DNA of 64,000 nucleotides from Paenibacillus mucilaginosus 3016 (GCF_000250655.1 NC_016935.1:3490001-3554000); one strand, 5' to 3'; positions 45,016-55,760 are shown, counted from the stretch's first letter. Program-made: numbers and translations. The notes: generated by a model from the letters alone, not told the origin.

Positions 45016-45109
45016 GCTGTATCTGATGTGCTGGGGAAACACCGGAAAGGCGCCAGCTTACATGCCGATGCCCCGGTATTCCTTTCCGCTATGAAGCCTG
45101 CGGCGGAGG

Positions 45110-46291
45110 CTAGCCCTGCGCACCCTCTTCAGCGGCCTGTTCTTCCTCCTTCGGAAGCTCCAGCTTCTCCAGGATGCCCGGCAGCTCCTCCTCGAGGAAT
45201 TTGCCATAGGCCGGGTTCAGCTGTTCACTCGCCAGCTCGTCCTTCACCTGCTCGAACGTGCCGGCCGTACGGGCTTCCACCCGCATGATATGATAGCCGT
45301 ACTCGGTCTCGACCGGATCACTGATCTTGTTCAGCTCGAGCTCGGCAGCCGCTTTCTTGAAGGCTTCGACCCACGAGCCCACCGGCGCGTTCTCATACAG
45401 GCCGCCGGACTCCATGGAGCCTGGGTCATCGGTGTTCTCCTTCGCCAGCTTCGCAAAGTCCTCGCCGGCCCGCAGCTTCGCGGTCAGTTCGTCGGCCTTC
45501 TTCTTCGCTTCCTCTTTCGTCCGCGTCTTGCCGTCCTCATCGGTGAACCCGATCAGGATATGGCGCACGGACGCCGTTGTAAACGCATACGGATCGGCCT
45601 TCAGCTTCGCGTCATACTCGGCTTTCAGCGACTCATCCGTGATGCCGGCCTTCAGTGCGGCCTCCACGCTCTTCATCTCTTCGAAATACGCACGGACATC
45701 CTTCTCCTCCAGTCCTTTGGCGGCGAGCAGCGCGGAGAGCTCCTGGCCGCCGGACTGCGAGGAAACTTCCGCTTTGAACGAAGCGAGCTGCTCGTCGACC
45801 TTCGGCTGCAGCGCGGCGCGTTCGGCGTCGCTGATGCGGGCCGACAGCGTGCGGATCGCGATAATCCGCTTGGCGATATTCTCCTGATACTCCGGCTGGT
45901 CCTTATACGATTCGCTGCCCGGATTCAGCACGGCCTCCAGGTTCATGTAGCGGTCCAGCTCGCCATAGGTCAGCTGCCCGCCTTTGTATGCAGCGATGAC
46001 CGCGCTGAAGTCCAGCTTCTTGCCGATCCAGATGCGGTTGTTGTCGCCGTCCCACTCGACCTTCTCGCCGAGCGCTTCGCTGATGAACCGCAGTGGAACG
46101 TAGGTTGTCCCGTTGTAAATAAAGCCCTGGCCCTGCTCGGCCGTCGGCTGCTTCTCCACGCCGTCGAAGAGGTATTTGATCTCGCGGAATACGACTTCGA
46201 TCTGGGAGCTGCCCGCCGCATAGACGGCCGAGCCGGTCAGCATGGTTCCGAGCGTCAGCCCGAGAACCAGGCCTTTGAACTTGTCATTCAT
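45110..46291 (-). CDS. Secreted peptidyl-prolyl isomerase with stalk domain
   Basis: 393 residues: signal peptide (ending AVYAAG), a copper-amine-oxidase-like stalk domain (about 30-95, TYVPLRFISEALGEKVEWD), a helical SurA/PrsA-like chaperone region (about 95-240) and a parvulin PpiC domain (about 240-345; SVRHILIGF, then GEDFAKLAKENTDDPGSMESGGLY and TEYGYHIMRV). Helps fold exported proteins outside the membrane, like PrsA, but with no lipobox: the anchor here may be the stalk domain binding the wall. Ribosome binding site GAGAGGAT, ATG 46291. An acidic tail ends the protein. Confidence 0.92.
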   Translation of the reverse strand: MNDKFKGLVLGLTLGTMLTGSAVYAAGSSQIEVVFREIKYLFDGVEKQPTAEQGQGFIYNGTTYVPLRFISEALGEKVEWDGDNNRIWIGKKLDFSAVIAAYKGGQLTYGELDRYMNLEAVLNPGSESYKDQPEYQENIAKRIIAIRTLSARISDAERAALQPKVDEQLASFKAEVSSQSGGQELSALLAAKGLEEKDVRAYFEEMKSVEAALKAGITDESLKAEYDAKLKADPYAFTTASVRHILIGFTDEDGKTRTKEEAKKKADELTAKLRAGEDFAKLAKENTDDPGSMESGGLYENAPVGSWVEAFKKAAAELELNKISDPVETEYGYHIMRVEARTAGTFEQVKDELASEQLNPAYGKFLEEELPGILEKLELPKEEEQAAEEGAQG

Positions 46292-46587
46292 TATGAATTC
46301 ATCCTCTCCATGGTCAGTCCTCTCACATATTCCACGGCTTCTTGAGAAATCCTTCTTTTGGAACCCGGAACCGGAGCGGACCTTGGAGACTTTTGTCGAG
46401 AAGTGAAACTTGACAGAAAGGGCAGCTTCTGCATCATCGTCCCGTACCCGGGAAAGCGCGTAAATTCAAGGAATTCATGAACATTTTGGAGAAAGCGGAA
46501 AGGAATTTATTCACTTGCGTAGTATTTGTGTAAGTAGAGTCAGAAACGATTACACTACCTAATCACTTGAGGGGGATGAATGTACCT

Positions 46588-48540
46588 ATGTCGAGTCTAA
46601 TCCCCGAACCGGAAGACTTGTATCTGTTCCATGAAGGGAACCTGTTCCGCAGCTACCGCATGCTGGGAGCGCACACCGGAACATGGAACGGAGCGGACGG
46701 CGTCCGCTTCACGGTATGGGCCCCGCACGCCCGGGAAGTCCGGGTGGTGGGCGATTTCAACAATTGGGACGGCTCAGCCCACGCCATGCACAGGATCAGC
46801 ACCTGGGGCGTGTGGACGCTGTTCATTCCGGAAGTTAGTGAAGGGGAGTATTACAAGTACGAAATTCTGACATCGCAGGGAACACTGATCTACAAAGCGG
46901 ATCCGTACGGATTCTGGGCGGAGCTCAAGCCCGGTACGGCATCCCGGATTTACAACCTGGACGGATTCGAATGGTCCGACGGGGCCTGGCAGGAGAAGAA
47001 GCGGACGACTCCGGTGTACAATGCACCCATGAACATCTATGAAGTGCACCTCGGCACCTGGAAGAAGCGGGAGGACGGCTCGTACTATACATACCGGGAA
47101 CTTGCGGACGAGCTGGTCTCTTATGTGGCGGAGATGGGGTACACCCACATCGAGCTGATGCCGCTCGCCGAGCATCCGTACGACCGCTCCTGGGGCTACC
47201 AGGCCACGGGCTATTATTCGGTGACGAGCCGGTTCGGCACACCGAAAGATTTTATGTATTTTGTGGACTGCTGCCACGCGGCGGGCATCGGGGTCATCAT
47301 GGACTGGGTGCCGGGCCACTTCGTCAAGGACGAGCACGGGCTGCGGCAGTTCGACGGGGAACCCTTGTACGAGTACCGCGACGAGGCCCGGGCGGAGAAG
47401 CCGGAATGGGGAACGCTTTCTTTTGACTTTACGAAGCCGGAAGTCGTGTCCTTCCTCATCTCCAGCGCCTTGTTCTGGTTCGACATGTATCACATTGACG
47501 GTCTGCGGGTCGATGCCGTCGCCTCGCTGCTCTATCTCAACTTCGGCAAGCCGCGCGAGCTGTGGGTGAAGAACGAGCATGGGGGAGACGAGAACACCGA
47601 AGCGATCGCCTTCCTCAAAAAACTGAATCATACCGTCTTCAGCGCCTATCCCGACGCGCTCATGATGGCCGAGGATTCCTCCGCCTGGCCGCTCGTTACG
47701 GCGCCGGTGCATGCCGGAGGGCTCGGTTTCAACTACAAATGGAATATGGGCTGGATGAATGATATGCTGAAATATATGGAGATGGATCCCTACTTCCGGG
47801 GAGGCAACCACCAGCTCCTGACCTTCTCGTTCATGTACACCCATGCCGAGAATTATGTGCTTCCGCTCTCGCACGACGAGGTCGTGCACGGCAAGCGCTC
47901 GCTGCTGAACAAGATGCCGGGGGATTACTGGCAGAAGTTCGCGAATCTGCGGGTGCTGTACGGGTACATGATGTCCCATCCGGGCAAGAAGCTGCTCTTC
48001 ATGGGCGGCGAATTCGGCCAGTTCGATGAGTGGAAGGATCTCGAGGATCTCGACTGGGAGATGCTCGGCTATGAGAGCCACAACTCCATGCACCGCTATG
48101 TGAAGGATCTGAATCACCTGTACCTGGCCGAGCCCTCCCTCTGGGAGCTCGACCACAGTCCCGAAGGCTTCTCCTGGATCGATCCGAACGACCAGAAGCA
48201 GAGCGTAACCACGTTCATGCGGATTTCGAAAAAGCCGGAGGATACCCTCATCATCGTCAACAATTTTACGCCTGTGTATCACGAACGGTACCGGATCGGC
48301 GTTCCCTTCTCCGGGGAATACGTCGAACGCTTCAACAGCGATGCGGGGGAATACGGGGGAAGCGGCAAGCTGAACGCCGGCAGGCTCAAGACGGATGGCA
48401 TCTCCTGGCATTACCAGCAGGACAGTCTGCATATTTCGCTGCCGCCGCTCTCGACCGTAATGTTCAAGCCGGTGAGGATCATGCCGCCGCCCGCCAAACC
48501 CGCCGCACCCAAACGAGGAAGGGGTAAAGCCGATGCGTAA
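46588..48540 (+). CDS. glgB: 1,4-alpha-glucan branching enzyme
   Basis: Introduces alpha-1,6 branches in glycogen. 650 residues from ATG 46588; ATG 46576 and TTG 46567 are possible but crowd the GAGGGGG site. N-terminal CBM48 (about 30-115, [20 protein letters not shown]), then a GH13 (beta/alpha)8 barrel with nucleophile Asp309 (GLRVDAVAS), acid/base Glu362 (MAEDSS) and Asp430 (LSHDEVVHG), and a beta C-domain. First gene of glgB-glgC-glgD-glgA; it overlaps glgC by 8 bases. The 296-base gap upstream, shared with the divergent PpiC gene, must hold its promoter, which I could not place. Confidence 0.95.
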   Translation: MSSLIPEPEDLYLFHEGNLFRSYRMLGAHTGTWNGADGVRFTVWAPHAREVRVVGDFNNWDGSAHAMHRISTWGVWTLFIPEVSEGEYYKYEILTSQGTLIYKADPYGFWAELKPGTASRIYNLDGFEWSDGAWQEKKRTTPVYNAPMNIYEVHLGTWKKREDGSYYTYRELADELVSYVAEMGYTHIELMPLAEHPYDRSWGYQATGYYSVTSRFGTPKDFMYFVDCCHAAGIGVIMDWVPGHFVKDEHGLRQFDGEPLYEYRDEARAEKPEWGTLSFDFTKPEVVSFLISSALFWFDMYHIDGLRVDAVASLLYLNFGKPRELWVKNEHGGDENTEAIAFLKKLNHTVFSAYPDALMMAEDSSAWPLVTAPVHAGGLGFNYKWNMGWMNDMLKYMEMDPYFRGGNHQLLTFSFMYTHAENYVLPLSHDEVVHGKRSLLNKMPGDYWQKFANLRVLYGYMMSHPGKKLLFMGGEFGQFDEWKDLEDLDWEMLGYESHNSMHRYVKDLNHLYLAEPSLWELDHSPEGFSWIDPNDQKQSVTTFMRISKKPEDTLIIVNNFTPVYHERYRIGVPFSGEYVERFNSDAGEYGGSGKLNAGRLKTDGISWHYQQDSLHISLPPLSTVMFKPVRIMPPPAKPAAPKRGRGKADA

Positions 48541-49702
48541 AAAAGAATGCGTGGCCATGCTGCTTGCAGGTGGCGAAGGAAGACGACTCGGAGTGCTGAC
48601 GAGCAAGCTGGCGAAGCCCGCCGTCCACTTCGGAGGAAAGTACCGGATCATCGATTTTACGCTGAGCAACTGCACGAACTCCGGCATCGACACGGTAGGC
48701 GTGCTGACGCAGTACCAGCCGCTGGTGCTCAATACATACATAGGGATCGGGGCCCCGTGGGACCTCGACCGCAAACACGGCGGCGTCACCGTACTTCCCC
48801 CTTACATGGAGCAGGGCGGAGGCGACTGGTACAAGGGGACCGCAAATGCGATTTACCGCAATATTTCATTCATCGAGCAGTACGACCCGGAATACGTGCT
48901 CGTCATCTCCGGCGACCATATCTACAAGATGGATTACGACCGGATGCTCGATTATCATAAGCAAAGAGGCGCGGACGCCACAATCGCCGTCATCGGTGTC
49001 AAGTGGGAGGAAGCGAGCCGCTTTGGCATCATGGCGACCGATGAGGAAGGACGCATCACGGAATTCGCCGAGAAGCCGAAGGAGCCGAAGAGCAACCTGG
49101 CCTCGATGGGCATTTATATTTTCTCCTGGAAGGCACTGAAGGAGCAGCTCATCAAGGACGAGGAGGACGAGGAATCCAGCAAGGACTTCGGCAAGGATCT
49201 CATCCCGCGCATGCTCCGCGAGAACCTCAATCTCGTCGCCTATCCGTTCGAGGGCTATTGGAAGGATGTCGGTACGATCCAGAGCCTCTGGGAAGCCAAC
49301 ATGGACCTGCTGGAGAAAGAGCCGGCGTTCAAGCTCAATGACCGCGAATGGCGCATCTACTCCGTCAACCCGCTGCAGCCGGGCCAGTATATCGCCGGTA
49401 CCGCCCAGGTCCGCCGGTCCCTCGTCAATGAAGGCTGCTGCGTCTTCGGCGAGGTCGACCATTCGGTGCTCTTCTACGGTGTCCAGGTAGGCGAAGGCAG
49501 CCTGATCAAGGATTCGGTCATCATGCCGAACGTGACGATCGGCAGCAACGTGAAGATCTACAAAGCGATTATCGGCGAAGGCACGGTGGTCGAAGACGGC
49601 GCCGTCATCGGCACGCCGGAGGAAGAAGGCGGCGGGGACATCGTCCTCATCGGCAGCAACGAGCGGGTCGGCAAGACCGCCACCACAACCGGGAAAGGGT
49701 GA
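48533..49702 (+). CDS. glgC: Glucose-1-phosphate adenylyltransferase, catalytic subunit
   Basis: Makes ADP-glucose, the glucosyl donor for glycogen. 389 residues: nucleotidyltransferase fold with the intact [11 protein letters not shown] motif, [15 protein letters not shown], the substrate loop GTANAIYRN and the metal-binding [11 protein letters not shown], then a left-handed beta-helix (about 290-380, with hexapeptide repeats). Bacillus enzymes are GlgC-GlgD hetero-oligomers, this subunit being catalytic. It lies between glgB and glgD, with the ATG inside the end of glgB. Confidence 0.96.
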   Translation: MRKKECVAMLLAGGEGRRLGVLTSKLAKPAVHFGGKYRIIDFTLSNCTNSGIDTVGVLTQYQPLVLNTYIGIGAPWDLDRKHGGVTVLPPYMEQGGGDWYKGTANAIYRNISFIEQYDPEYVLVISGDHIYKMDYDRMLDYHKQRGADATIAVIGVKWEEASRFGIMATDEEGRITEFAEKPKEPKSNLASMGIYIFSWKALKEQLIKDEEDEESSKDFGKDLIPRMLRENLNLVAYPFEGYWKDVGTIQSLWEANMDLLEKEPAFKLNDREWRIYSVNPLQPGQYIAGTAQVRRSLVNEGCCVFGEVDHSVLFYGVQVGEGSLIKDSVIMPNVTIGSNVKIYKAIIGEGTVVEDGAVIGTPEEEGGGDIVLIGSNERVGKTATTTGKG

Positions 49703-49708
49703 GCAGGC

Positions 49709-50821
49709 ATGAAGCGAATGATGGGCGTTGTGAATCTGGTGAATGAGCCGGATGATCTGGAAGAATTGACCTACTCCCGTAATCTGGCTTCCGTACCATT
49801 CGGGTCCAGATACCGTTTGATCGATTTCACCCTGTCGAACATGGTGAATTCCGGCATCGAGAACGTAGCGGTATTCACCCAGCACAAGTACCGCTCCCTG
49901 ATGGACCACCTCGGGTCCGGCAAGGAGTGGGACCTCGACCGCAAGCGCGGCGGCCTCTTCATCCTGCCGGCCGTACTGCACGATACGAGCGGCGTATCGC
50001 GCGGCGACCTGTACCAGTTCTACTCCCACCGGGACTACTTCTACCGCGGCCGCGAAGAGTATGTCATCATCACGCGCAGCCATATGGTCTGCAACATCGA
50101 TTACAATGCCGTGCTCGATTATCATCTCGAGCGCAATGCGGATATCACGGTCGTCTACAAAAAAGCGGACGAGCAGGAATACGCGAAGTACCGCCGTCTG
50201 GCCGTGAAGGAGGACGGGCAGGTGACGGTGATCGAGGATCATTCGGGCCGGCTGCGGACCGACAACGTGTCCCTCGAGATGTATGTCATGAGCAAGGAGC
50301 TACTGCTCGATATGGTGGAATCCTGCCTGGCTCAAGGCTACGACCACCTGGTGCGTGACGGGATCATGAAGAACATCGACAAGCTCAGTGTGTACGGCTA
50401 TCAGCACGACGGGCACACGGGCATCGTCAATACGATCCAGAGCTACTACAAGCACAGCATGCAGCTGCTCAACCCGAAGATCTGGCGGGAGCTGTTCTTC
50501 CAGCCCAAGAACCTGATCTATACGAAGGTCAAAGACGAACCGCCGGCCCGCTACACCGAGCATGCGCATGCGCGTAACTCCCTCATCGCCAACGGATGCA
50601 TCATTGAGGGCAAGGTGGAGAATTCCATCCTGTTCCGCGGCGTCAAGATCCGCAAGGGGGCTTACGTCAAGAACTCCATCATCCTCCAGAACTGCGAGAT
50701 CGAGGAGAACGTCATCATCGAGAACGCGATTCTCGACAAGGATGTGTTCATCTCGAGAGGGCGCGTCCTGACCGGGGACAAGCAGGCGCCTTTCATCGCC
50801 TCCAAAACCAAAGTCATCTGA
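49709..50821 (+). CDS. glgD: Glucose-1-phosphate adenylyltransferase, GlgD subunit
   Basis: 370 residues, homologous to GlgC but with the nucleotide-binding loop degenerate: MMGVVNLVNEPDDLEELTYSRN replaces LAGGEGRRL, and the sugar-phosphate site lacks the GTANA loop and the GDH motif (ITRSHMVCNID). Thus GlgD is a non-catalytic partner that raises GlgC activity. The beta-helix C-terminus is retained (NSILFRGVKIRKGAYVKNS). It starts 7 bases after glgC and is followed by a terminator at 50827-50862, so glgA has its own or read-through expression. Confidence 0.95.
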   Translation: MKRMMGVVNLVNEPDDLEELTYSRNLASVPFGSRYRLIDFTLSNMVNSGIENVAVFTQHKYRSLMDHLGSGKEWDLDRKRGGLFILPAVLHDTSGVSRGDLYQFYSHRDYFYRGREEYVIITRSHMVCNIDYNAVLDYHLERNADITVVYKKADEQEYAKYRRLAVKEDGQVTVIEDHSGRLRTDNVSLEMYVMSKELLLDMVESCLAQGYDHLVRDGIMKNIDKLSVYGYQHDGHTGIVNTIQSYYKHSMQLLNPKIWRELFFQPKNLIYTKVKDEPPARYTEHAHARNSLIANGCIIEGKVENSILFRGVKIRKGAYVKNSIILQNCEIEENVIIENAILDKDVFISRGRVLTGDKQAPFIASKTKVI

Positions 50822-50826
50822 AACAT

Positions 50827-50862
50827 GCCGCGTTTGACGGTACTGCCGTCAAACCGGCTTTT
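50827..50862 (+). terminator. Terminator after glgD
   Basis: GCCGCGTTTGACGG (50827-50840) pairs with CCGTCAAACCGGC (50846-50858) around a bulge, then TTTT. The 335-base gap up to glgA contains more GC-rich inverted repeats but no gene. Confidence 0.75.
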
Positions 50863-51156
50863 GATGTACGCAGGAAGCCGTCCCGCCTCTTCATCTTCCG
50901 GATGTTTCCCTCATAGAGCATAGTGGAGTGCGGGCGGGAGTGGCTTTCCAGCGTTTCATTGTGCAGGGATTAGGGTAGTAGTGGTAGTGAAATTTGCGCC
51001 CTCCGGCGTCGCCTTCCAGCAGGCTCCCCTTTGGCCTGTCCGGGCTTGAAAACGGGTTTCAACCGCCGCGAAAGCGCAGCTGACGGCTCTTCTTGAAGGC
51101 CCGGGGCCCTGGCTTCAAACCGCGACACGGGGGGGCGCTCCCCAAGGAGGATGCTT

Positions 51157-52584
51157 ATGAAAGTGTTATTTGCCGCATCGGAAGCCGTGCCTTTTATCAA
51201 AACGGGGGGGCTTGCCGACGTGATCGGGTCCCTGCCGAAGGAGCTGGCCAAGCAGGGGGTGGACGTGCGCGTCATCCTCCCGAAGTATGAAGGCATTCCC
51301 GAGAAGTATACGGCCGCTATGGAGCTTGTCACTTCCTTCCATCTCCAGATGGGGTGGAGACAGCTGTACTGCGGTATCTTCAAGCTCGTCCACGAGGGGA
51401 TCGTATTCTACTTCGTTGACAACGAGTTCTACTTCCGGCGCCAGGGCTGCTACGGATACGGAGATGATGCCGAACGCTTCGCTTACTACTGCCGCGCGGT
51501 GCTCGACGCGCTGCCGCGTATCGATTTCATGCCGGATGTCATTCACTGTCATGATTGGCAGGCGGGGATGATCCCGGTGCTCTACCGGGCTCACTTCGAG
51601 TATCAGGAGCATTATGCCGGCATCAAGACGGTGATTACCATCCATAATCTGAAATACCAGGGCGTGTTCGGGCAGAACGAGTTCCGCGACTACTTCACCC
51701 TCGGCGACGAGCACTTCCACGGCAATGCGCTTGAGCTGCACGGGGGAGCGTCCTTCCTGAAGGGCGGGCTCCTGTACTCGGATTACATCACCACGGTTTC
51801 CCCTACATACGCGGAAGAAATTCAGACCCCATACTACGGAGAGAATCTGGATTCCCTGCTCCGCAGCCAGAGCCACCGGCTTCAGGGCATCCTGAACGGC
51901 ATCGATTACGAGGAATTCGATCCGATGACCGATCCGAACCTCGAGATCAACTACCGGGACTCCATGCCGAAGAAGCTGCTCAACAAGAACAAGCTGCAGG
52001 CCTGGCTCGGCCTGCCGGTCGACAAGGATATTCCGCTGATCGCTCTTGTCACGCGGCTGGTCGACCAGAAGGGCCTGGCTCTGATCGAGCGTGTCATCCA
52101 CGAGCTGCTCGCGCTTGACGCCCAGTTCGTCGTGGTCGGCACCGGCGAGCACCGCTACGAAAGCCTGTTCCGCTGGGCGGCCGACACGTATCCGGACAAG
52201 ATGTCCGCACAGATCCTGTTCGACGAAGGGCTGGCGCGGCAGGTGTATGCGGGCTCGGACCTGTTCCTGATGCCCTCGCTCTTCGAGCCGTGCGGCATTG
52301 GCCAGCTCGTAGCAATGCGATACCGGTCCGTGCCGATCGTCCGCGAGACGGGCGGTCTGAAGGACACGGTGCTGTCGTACAACGACGAGACCGGAGAGGG
52401 GACGGGCTTCTCCTTCACGCACTACAATGCCCATGACATGCTGTACACGGTGGAGCGTGCGGTGAGCCTGTACCGCGACCCGGCCGTATGGTCCAACATC
52501 ATGGCGAATATCAAGAAGAAGGATTTCTCTTGGGGCAAATCCGCCAAGCAGTATGCGGCCTTGTACGGGGCGCTTACCCGGTAA
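51157..52584 (+). CDS. glgA: Glycogen synthase
   Basis: ADP-glucose-dependent starch/glycogen synthase, GT5 family, 475 residues from ATG 51157 (AAGGAGG six bases upstream; ATG 51151 crowds it). The ADP-glucose loop KTGGLADV begins at Lys15; VIHCHDWQAG, the SEF-like TVSPTYAEEIQTPYYG, and the nucleotide-sugar motif FEPCGIGQLVAMRYRSVPIVRETGGLKDTV follow. It completes the glycogen pathway after glgB, glgC and glgD; no glycogen phosphorylase (glgP) is in the window, so degradation is encoded elsewhere. Confidence 0.96.
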   Translation: MKVLFAASEAVPFIKTGGLADVIGSLPKELAKQGVDVRVILPKYEGIPEKYTAAMELVTSFHLQMGWRQLYCGIFKLVHEGIVFYFVDNEFYFRRQGCYGYGDDAERFAYYCRAVLDALPRIDFMPDVIHCHDWQAGMIPVLYRAHFEYQEHYAGIKTVITIHNLKYQGVFGQNEFRDYFTLGDEHFHGNALELHGGASFLKGGLLYSDYITTVSPTYAEEIQTPYYGENLDSLLRSQSHRLQGILNGIDYEEFDPMTDPNLEINYRDSMPKKLLNKNKLQAWLGLPVDKDIPLIALVTRLVDQKGLALIERVIHELLALDAQFVVVGTGEHRYESLFRWAADTYPDKMSAQILFDEGLARQVYAGSDLFLMPSLFEPCGIGQLVAMRYRSVPIVRETGGLKDTVLSYNDETGEGTGFSFTHYNAHDMLYTVERAVSLYRDPAVWSNIMANIKKKDFSWGKSAKQYAALYGALTR

Positions 52585-52626
52585 CCTTTAGTTCATCCCG
52601 CATGATCCAGCTTCAGGATTTTCGCT

Positions 52627-52656
52627 CAAACCGGTATCCGGACGGATGCCGGTTTG
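52627..52656 (+). terminator. Hairpin after glgA (weak terminator)
   Basis: CAAACCGGTATCC pairs with GGATGCCGGTTTG around a four-base loop, with one mismatch. There is no clear T-run, so termination strength is uncertain. Confidence 0.45.
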
Positions 52657-52748
52657 CTGTGTTTGGCAAAATAAAGGAAAAAGCACCCGTCGCGTCGAAT
52701 ACTTACGATTACGAAACGTATCCTAGGGAGAGCGGGCGAACCAACCTC

Positions 52749-54392
52749 ATGAAACCTACCATCATCTATTCCTCATGGGAGGACGAACAGCGCAGATTAC
52801 AGGAACTGAGGGAACTCGATATCGTCGGGACGGGTCCGGAGCCCTCCTTCGACCGGATCACGAAGCTGGTCTCCCAGGTATTCGATGTGCCGGGGAGTCT
52901 GATCAGCCTGGTTACCGAAGACAAACAGTGGTTCAAGTCCTGTGTCGGGCTGCCCGAGGACCTCAAGGAGGCCCGGTCCACCGAACGGGAGCACTCCTTA
53001 TGCCAATATGTCGTCGCGGCCAAAGAGGCGATCGTGGTGGAAGATACGCTGGCGGACCCCCGGTTCGCGGAGAATCCGCTGGTGCACAGCTACGGTCTCC
53101 GGTTCTATGCGGGTGCGCCGCTGGTGTCGTCGAAGGGGAACGTGCTCGGCACGCTCTGCGTCATGGATTCGAAGCCGCGCCGGTTCAGCGAACTCCAGGT
53201 CGGCCAGCTGTGCGATTTTGCGGCATGGGTGATGACGGAGATCGAGCTTCGCCGCGACCTGCGGGACAAGGAGGCGCTCACCCGGGAGCTGCTGAAGGAG
53301 AAGCAGACGATCGAGGCGCAGCGGGATCTCATCCGCAGCGCCTTCGACGAGCCCTTCGAGGGCAAGCTGCTGTGTGACAGCAGCGGGCGCATCCTGCTGC
53401 ACAACAAGCGGCTGCTCGAATCGTTCCTCGTGAATCCCGAGCTGTACGGTAACGTACACGCTTTCGTCGACGGGCTGCTGCAGGCCGGTCAGGTGACCGG
53501 GAGCGCACTGCCGGAGAAGATCAAGGCCCTGCTCGAAGGCAGGGAATCTTCCTTCCTGGAGCGGTTCTCGAGCCAGATGCCAGGGGAGGAGCGGAAGGAC
53601 TTCCAGGTGTCGGGTATTCTGGCAGAGGGGGAGCAGCCGGGCGAACGGCTCGTCTACCTCAGCATCCGCGAACGGACGGAAGAAGAGCGGATCGACCGGA
53701 TGAAGAGCGAGTTCATCTCCGTGGTTTCCCACGAGCTGCGCACTCCGCTCACGAGCATTATGGGCTTCGTGGAGATTCTGCTCGACCGCCGGCCGACGGA
53801 AGAGAAGCGGATGCGTTATTTGGAGACGATCCACCGGGAGGCCGAACGGTTGACTCAGCTGCTGAACGACCTGCTCGACCTGCAGAAGATGGAATCGGGC
53901 AAGCAGCAGTATGTGTTCGAGGCGGTGAACCTGGGGCAGCTGGTGGAAGAGGTGGCCGATTCCTGGCGGGACCATCCGACGCACCGGCTGCTGCTGCACT
54001 GTCCGGAGAAGAGGGTGTATGCCCTGGCCGACAGCGACAGGATGAAGCAGGCGCTGCATAATCTCGTATCGAATGCCTTCAAGTACTCTCCGGGCAAGGA
54101 GCTTGTGCACTTGTCGCTGGAAGAGATCGACGGCATGGCGTGCATCCGGGTGAGGGACGAGGGGCTCGGCATCCCGCAGGAAGCCCGGGAGAAGCTGTTC
54201 TCGAAGTTCTACCGGGTGGACAATTCCGACCGCCGCAAGATCGGCGGAACGGGTCTCGGGCTGGCCATTGTCCGGGAGATCATGACGGCGCACGGAGGCA
54301 CGGTGGAGTTCGAACCGGCCCCGGGCGGCGGAACGGTGTTTCTGCTGAGGCTGGAGGCCCTGCAGGGGATGGGCACAGTGGAATACCCGTAA
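52749..54392 (+). CDS. GAF-domain sensor histidine kinase
   Basis: 547 residues from ATG 52749; the frame is open upstream but not protein-like. Cytoplasmic, no membrane segments: GAF domain (about 15-165, SLISLVTEDKQWFKSCVGL and GTLCVMDSKPR), a coiled coil, a PAS-like region (about 195-300), HisKA with phospho-acceptor His328 (VVSHELRTPLTS), and HATPase_c with N-box NLVSNAFKYSPG and G-boxes DEGLGIP and GTGLGLAIV. No response regulator gene is adjacent, so its partner is unknown. GAF domains with W-F-KS motifs can bind ligands or chromophores; a redox or phytochrome-like sensor is possible but unproved. Confidence 0.92.
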   Translation: MKPTIIYSSWEDEQRRLQELRELDIVGTGPEPSFDRITKLVSQVFDVPGSLISLVTEDKQWFKSCVGLPEDLKEARSTEREHSLCQYVVAAKEAIVVEDTLADPRFAENPLVHSYGLRFYAGAPLVSSKGNVLGTLCVMDSKPRRFSELQVGQLCDFAAWVMTEIELRRDLRDKEALTRELLKEKQTIEAQRDLIRSAFDEPFEGKLLCDSSGRILLHNKRLLESFLVNPELYGNVHAFVDGLLQAGQVTGSALPEKIKALLEGRESSFLERFSSQMPGEERKDFQVSGILAEGEQPGERLVYLSIRERTEEERIDRMKSEFISVVSHELRTPLTSIMGFVEILLDRRPTEEKRMRYLETIHREAERLTQLLNDLLDLQKMESGKQQYVFEAVNLGQLVEEVADSWRDHPTHRLLLHCPEKRVYALADSDRMKQALHNLVSNAFKYSPGKELVHLSLEEIDGMACIRVRDEGLGIPQEAREKLFSKFYRVDNSDRRKIGGTGLGLAIVREIMTAHGGTVEFEPAPGGGTVFLLRLEALQGMGTVEYP

Positions 54393-54415
54393 GGAAGTCC
54401 ATCCACGCGCCGGAG

Positions 54416-54670
54416 TCAATCTCCAGCGGCATAACGGGAGAGGGAATGCGGAGCTTCCAGTTCGTCGAAGTACATGGTTTCCCGGTTGAACGACCGGTTG
54501 AGCTGAAGGAAGACATGGAGCAGTTCGAACATTTCGGATTGGTTCATTTCCAGGGAGAGAGGCGCAGCCTCTCCGGCAGGGGAGGAAATTTCGAAGAGGA
54601 GTCTTTCGTTGGTCGGATTCATGGCAATCCGGAGCCGGCCCTGCATGAATTCACTTTCCCACATCGTCAT
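54416..54670 (-). CDS. Small unknown protein (84 residues)
   Basis: ATG 54670 on the minus strand has AAAGGTGA seven bases before it; the longer upstream frame is not gene-like. Sequence MTMWESEFMQGRLRIAMNPTNERLLFEISSPAGEAAPLSLEMNQSEMFELLHVFLQLNRSF suggests a small beta-sheet then helix. Not recognised. It is convergent with the histidine kinase gene, 24 bases away, and downstream of the ZIP transporter behind two terminator hairpins. Confidence 0.65.
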   Translation of the reverse strand: MTMWESEFMQGRLRIAMNPTNERLLFEISSPAGEAAPLSLEMNQSEMFELLHVFLQLNRSFNRETMYFDELEAPHSLSRYAAGD

Positions 54671-54835
54671 ATCTTGTTCACCTTTCGCTTCCTTCGCATG
54701 ATGGGTCCCGAAGAGGGACGTGATTTCCATTGTATGTCCGCAGGGGCGGGAATATGCCATAGCCGGTTCTGTGATGCGGGCGACAGCGGGATACGGCTTA
54801 AGGGACAGCCATGGGAGTATAAGAAAAAACAAAGA

Positions 54836-54888
54836 AGACCGGATGACCGGTCTGTAAGGCGCATGCCCAAGGAGCATGCGCCTTTTTT
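54836..54888. terminator. Double hairpin terminator after the ZIP transporter gene
   Basis: AGACCGG/CCGGTCT (54836-54853) and AGGCGCATGC/GCATGCGCCT. The first is followed by a T-rich run on the minus strand, serving the ZIP gene; the second by T6 on the plus strand. Confidence 0.8.
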
Positions 54889-55001
54889 GCGTTTTCACTC
54901 GGATGGACGGGGACGTAGCTTTGATCACAGTGCGGAAGGCCGGATTCGTGATACAATGCACGCAAAAGCCAGCCGCCGGCTTGCCAGGGCAGACCAGGGG
55001 C

Positions 55002-55760
55002 TTACGCCGCAAGCAGGCACAGCACACCGATGCAGGCGCCGGCGGCCCAGGCGGTCAGGCCCGCTGTCTGCGAGATCCGGGAGAGCACAGGCAGGGTGAA
55101 CTCAACGACCACGACATACAGGATCGTGCCGCCCGCCATTCCCAGCATGAGCGACAGCCCGGCCGGCGGCAGGCTTCCCAGCGACCGGCCGGCCGCAGCG
55201 CCGAGCAGGGTGGGCAGCGAGATCCAGAAGATCAATCCCGCCAGCTTCAGCGGAGAGCGCCGCGCTGCGGCGAAGGGCAGGCCGAGCGCAATGCCCTCCG
55301 GCACGGAATGCAGCCCAAGGGCCCAGGAGATCGAACGGCTGAGCTCGGGTGCGCTGCCCATGGAGCCGCCCAGGGCGAATCCCGCCGGGAAGTTATGCAG
55401 GGCGAGCGCCAGGGCGAGGAGGCCGGACGAGTGAAGGAAGCTCTCCCGCCCTTGACCTCTGGCATGGGCGTAGCGGCCGTGCACCCAGCGGTCCAGCACC
55501 CGGGCGAGGAACCAGCCGGCCAGGATGCCGCCGGCGGTGGGCAGCCAGCCGCCCAGCCGGACGCTCTCCGGCAGGACATCCAGCACGAGCATGGCGAAGA
55601 TCATGCCCGCGGACATGGCGATCAGGAGGGGGAACAGCCGGGCCTGCGTCCGGCCGAGCGCATAGGCAAGCAGGCCTCCCGCGGCCGTTCCGGCCAGGCA
55701 GATCCCCATACAGACGGCGCCGGCCGCCAGCGCGTGCGGGGACAAGAGGGACAGGGACAT
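55002..55760 (-). CDS. ZIP-family metal cation transporter
   Basis: 252 residues, about eight membrane helices. The ZIP metal sites are plain: HNFPAGFALGG (helix IV) and HSVPEGIALGLP (helix V), with a short His/Arg-rich cytoplasmic loop (HGRYAHARGQGRES) between helices III and IV. Imports zinc, iron or manganese; specificity cannot be read. Start ATG 55760 with GAAGGTGG upstream; a longer frame to 55805 adds nothing protein-like. Monocistronic, ending at the double hairpin. Confidence 0.92.
   Translation of the reverse strand: MSLSLLSPHALAAGAVCMGICLAGTAAGGLLAYALGRTQARLFPLLIAMSAGMIFAMLVLDVLPESVRLGGWLPTAGGILAGWFLARVLDRWVHGRYAHARGQGRESFLHSSGLLALALALHNFPAGFALGGSMGSAPELSRSISWALGLHSVPEGIALGLPFAAARRSPLKLAGLIFWISLPTLLGAAAGRSLGSLPPAGLSLMLGMAGGTILYVVVVEFTLPVLSRISQTAGLTAWAAGACIGVLCLLAA

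Noticed and set aside
54690-54888. Plus-strand small RNA ending at the T6 run near 54888
   Set aside because: No promoter visible; the double hairpin is explained as the ZIP gene terminator, working in both directions.
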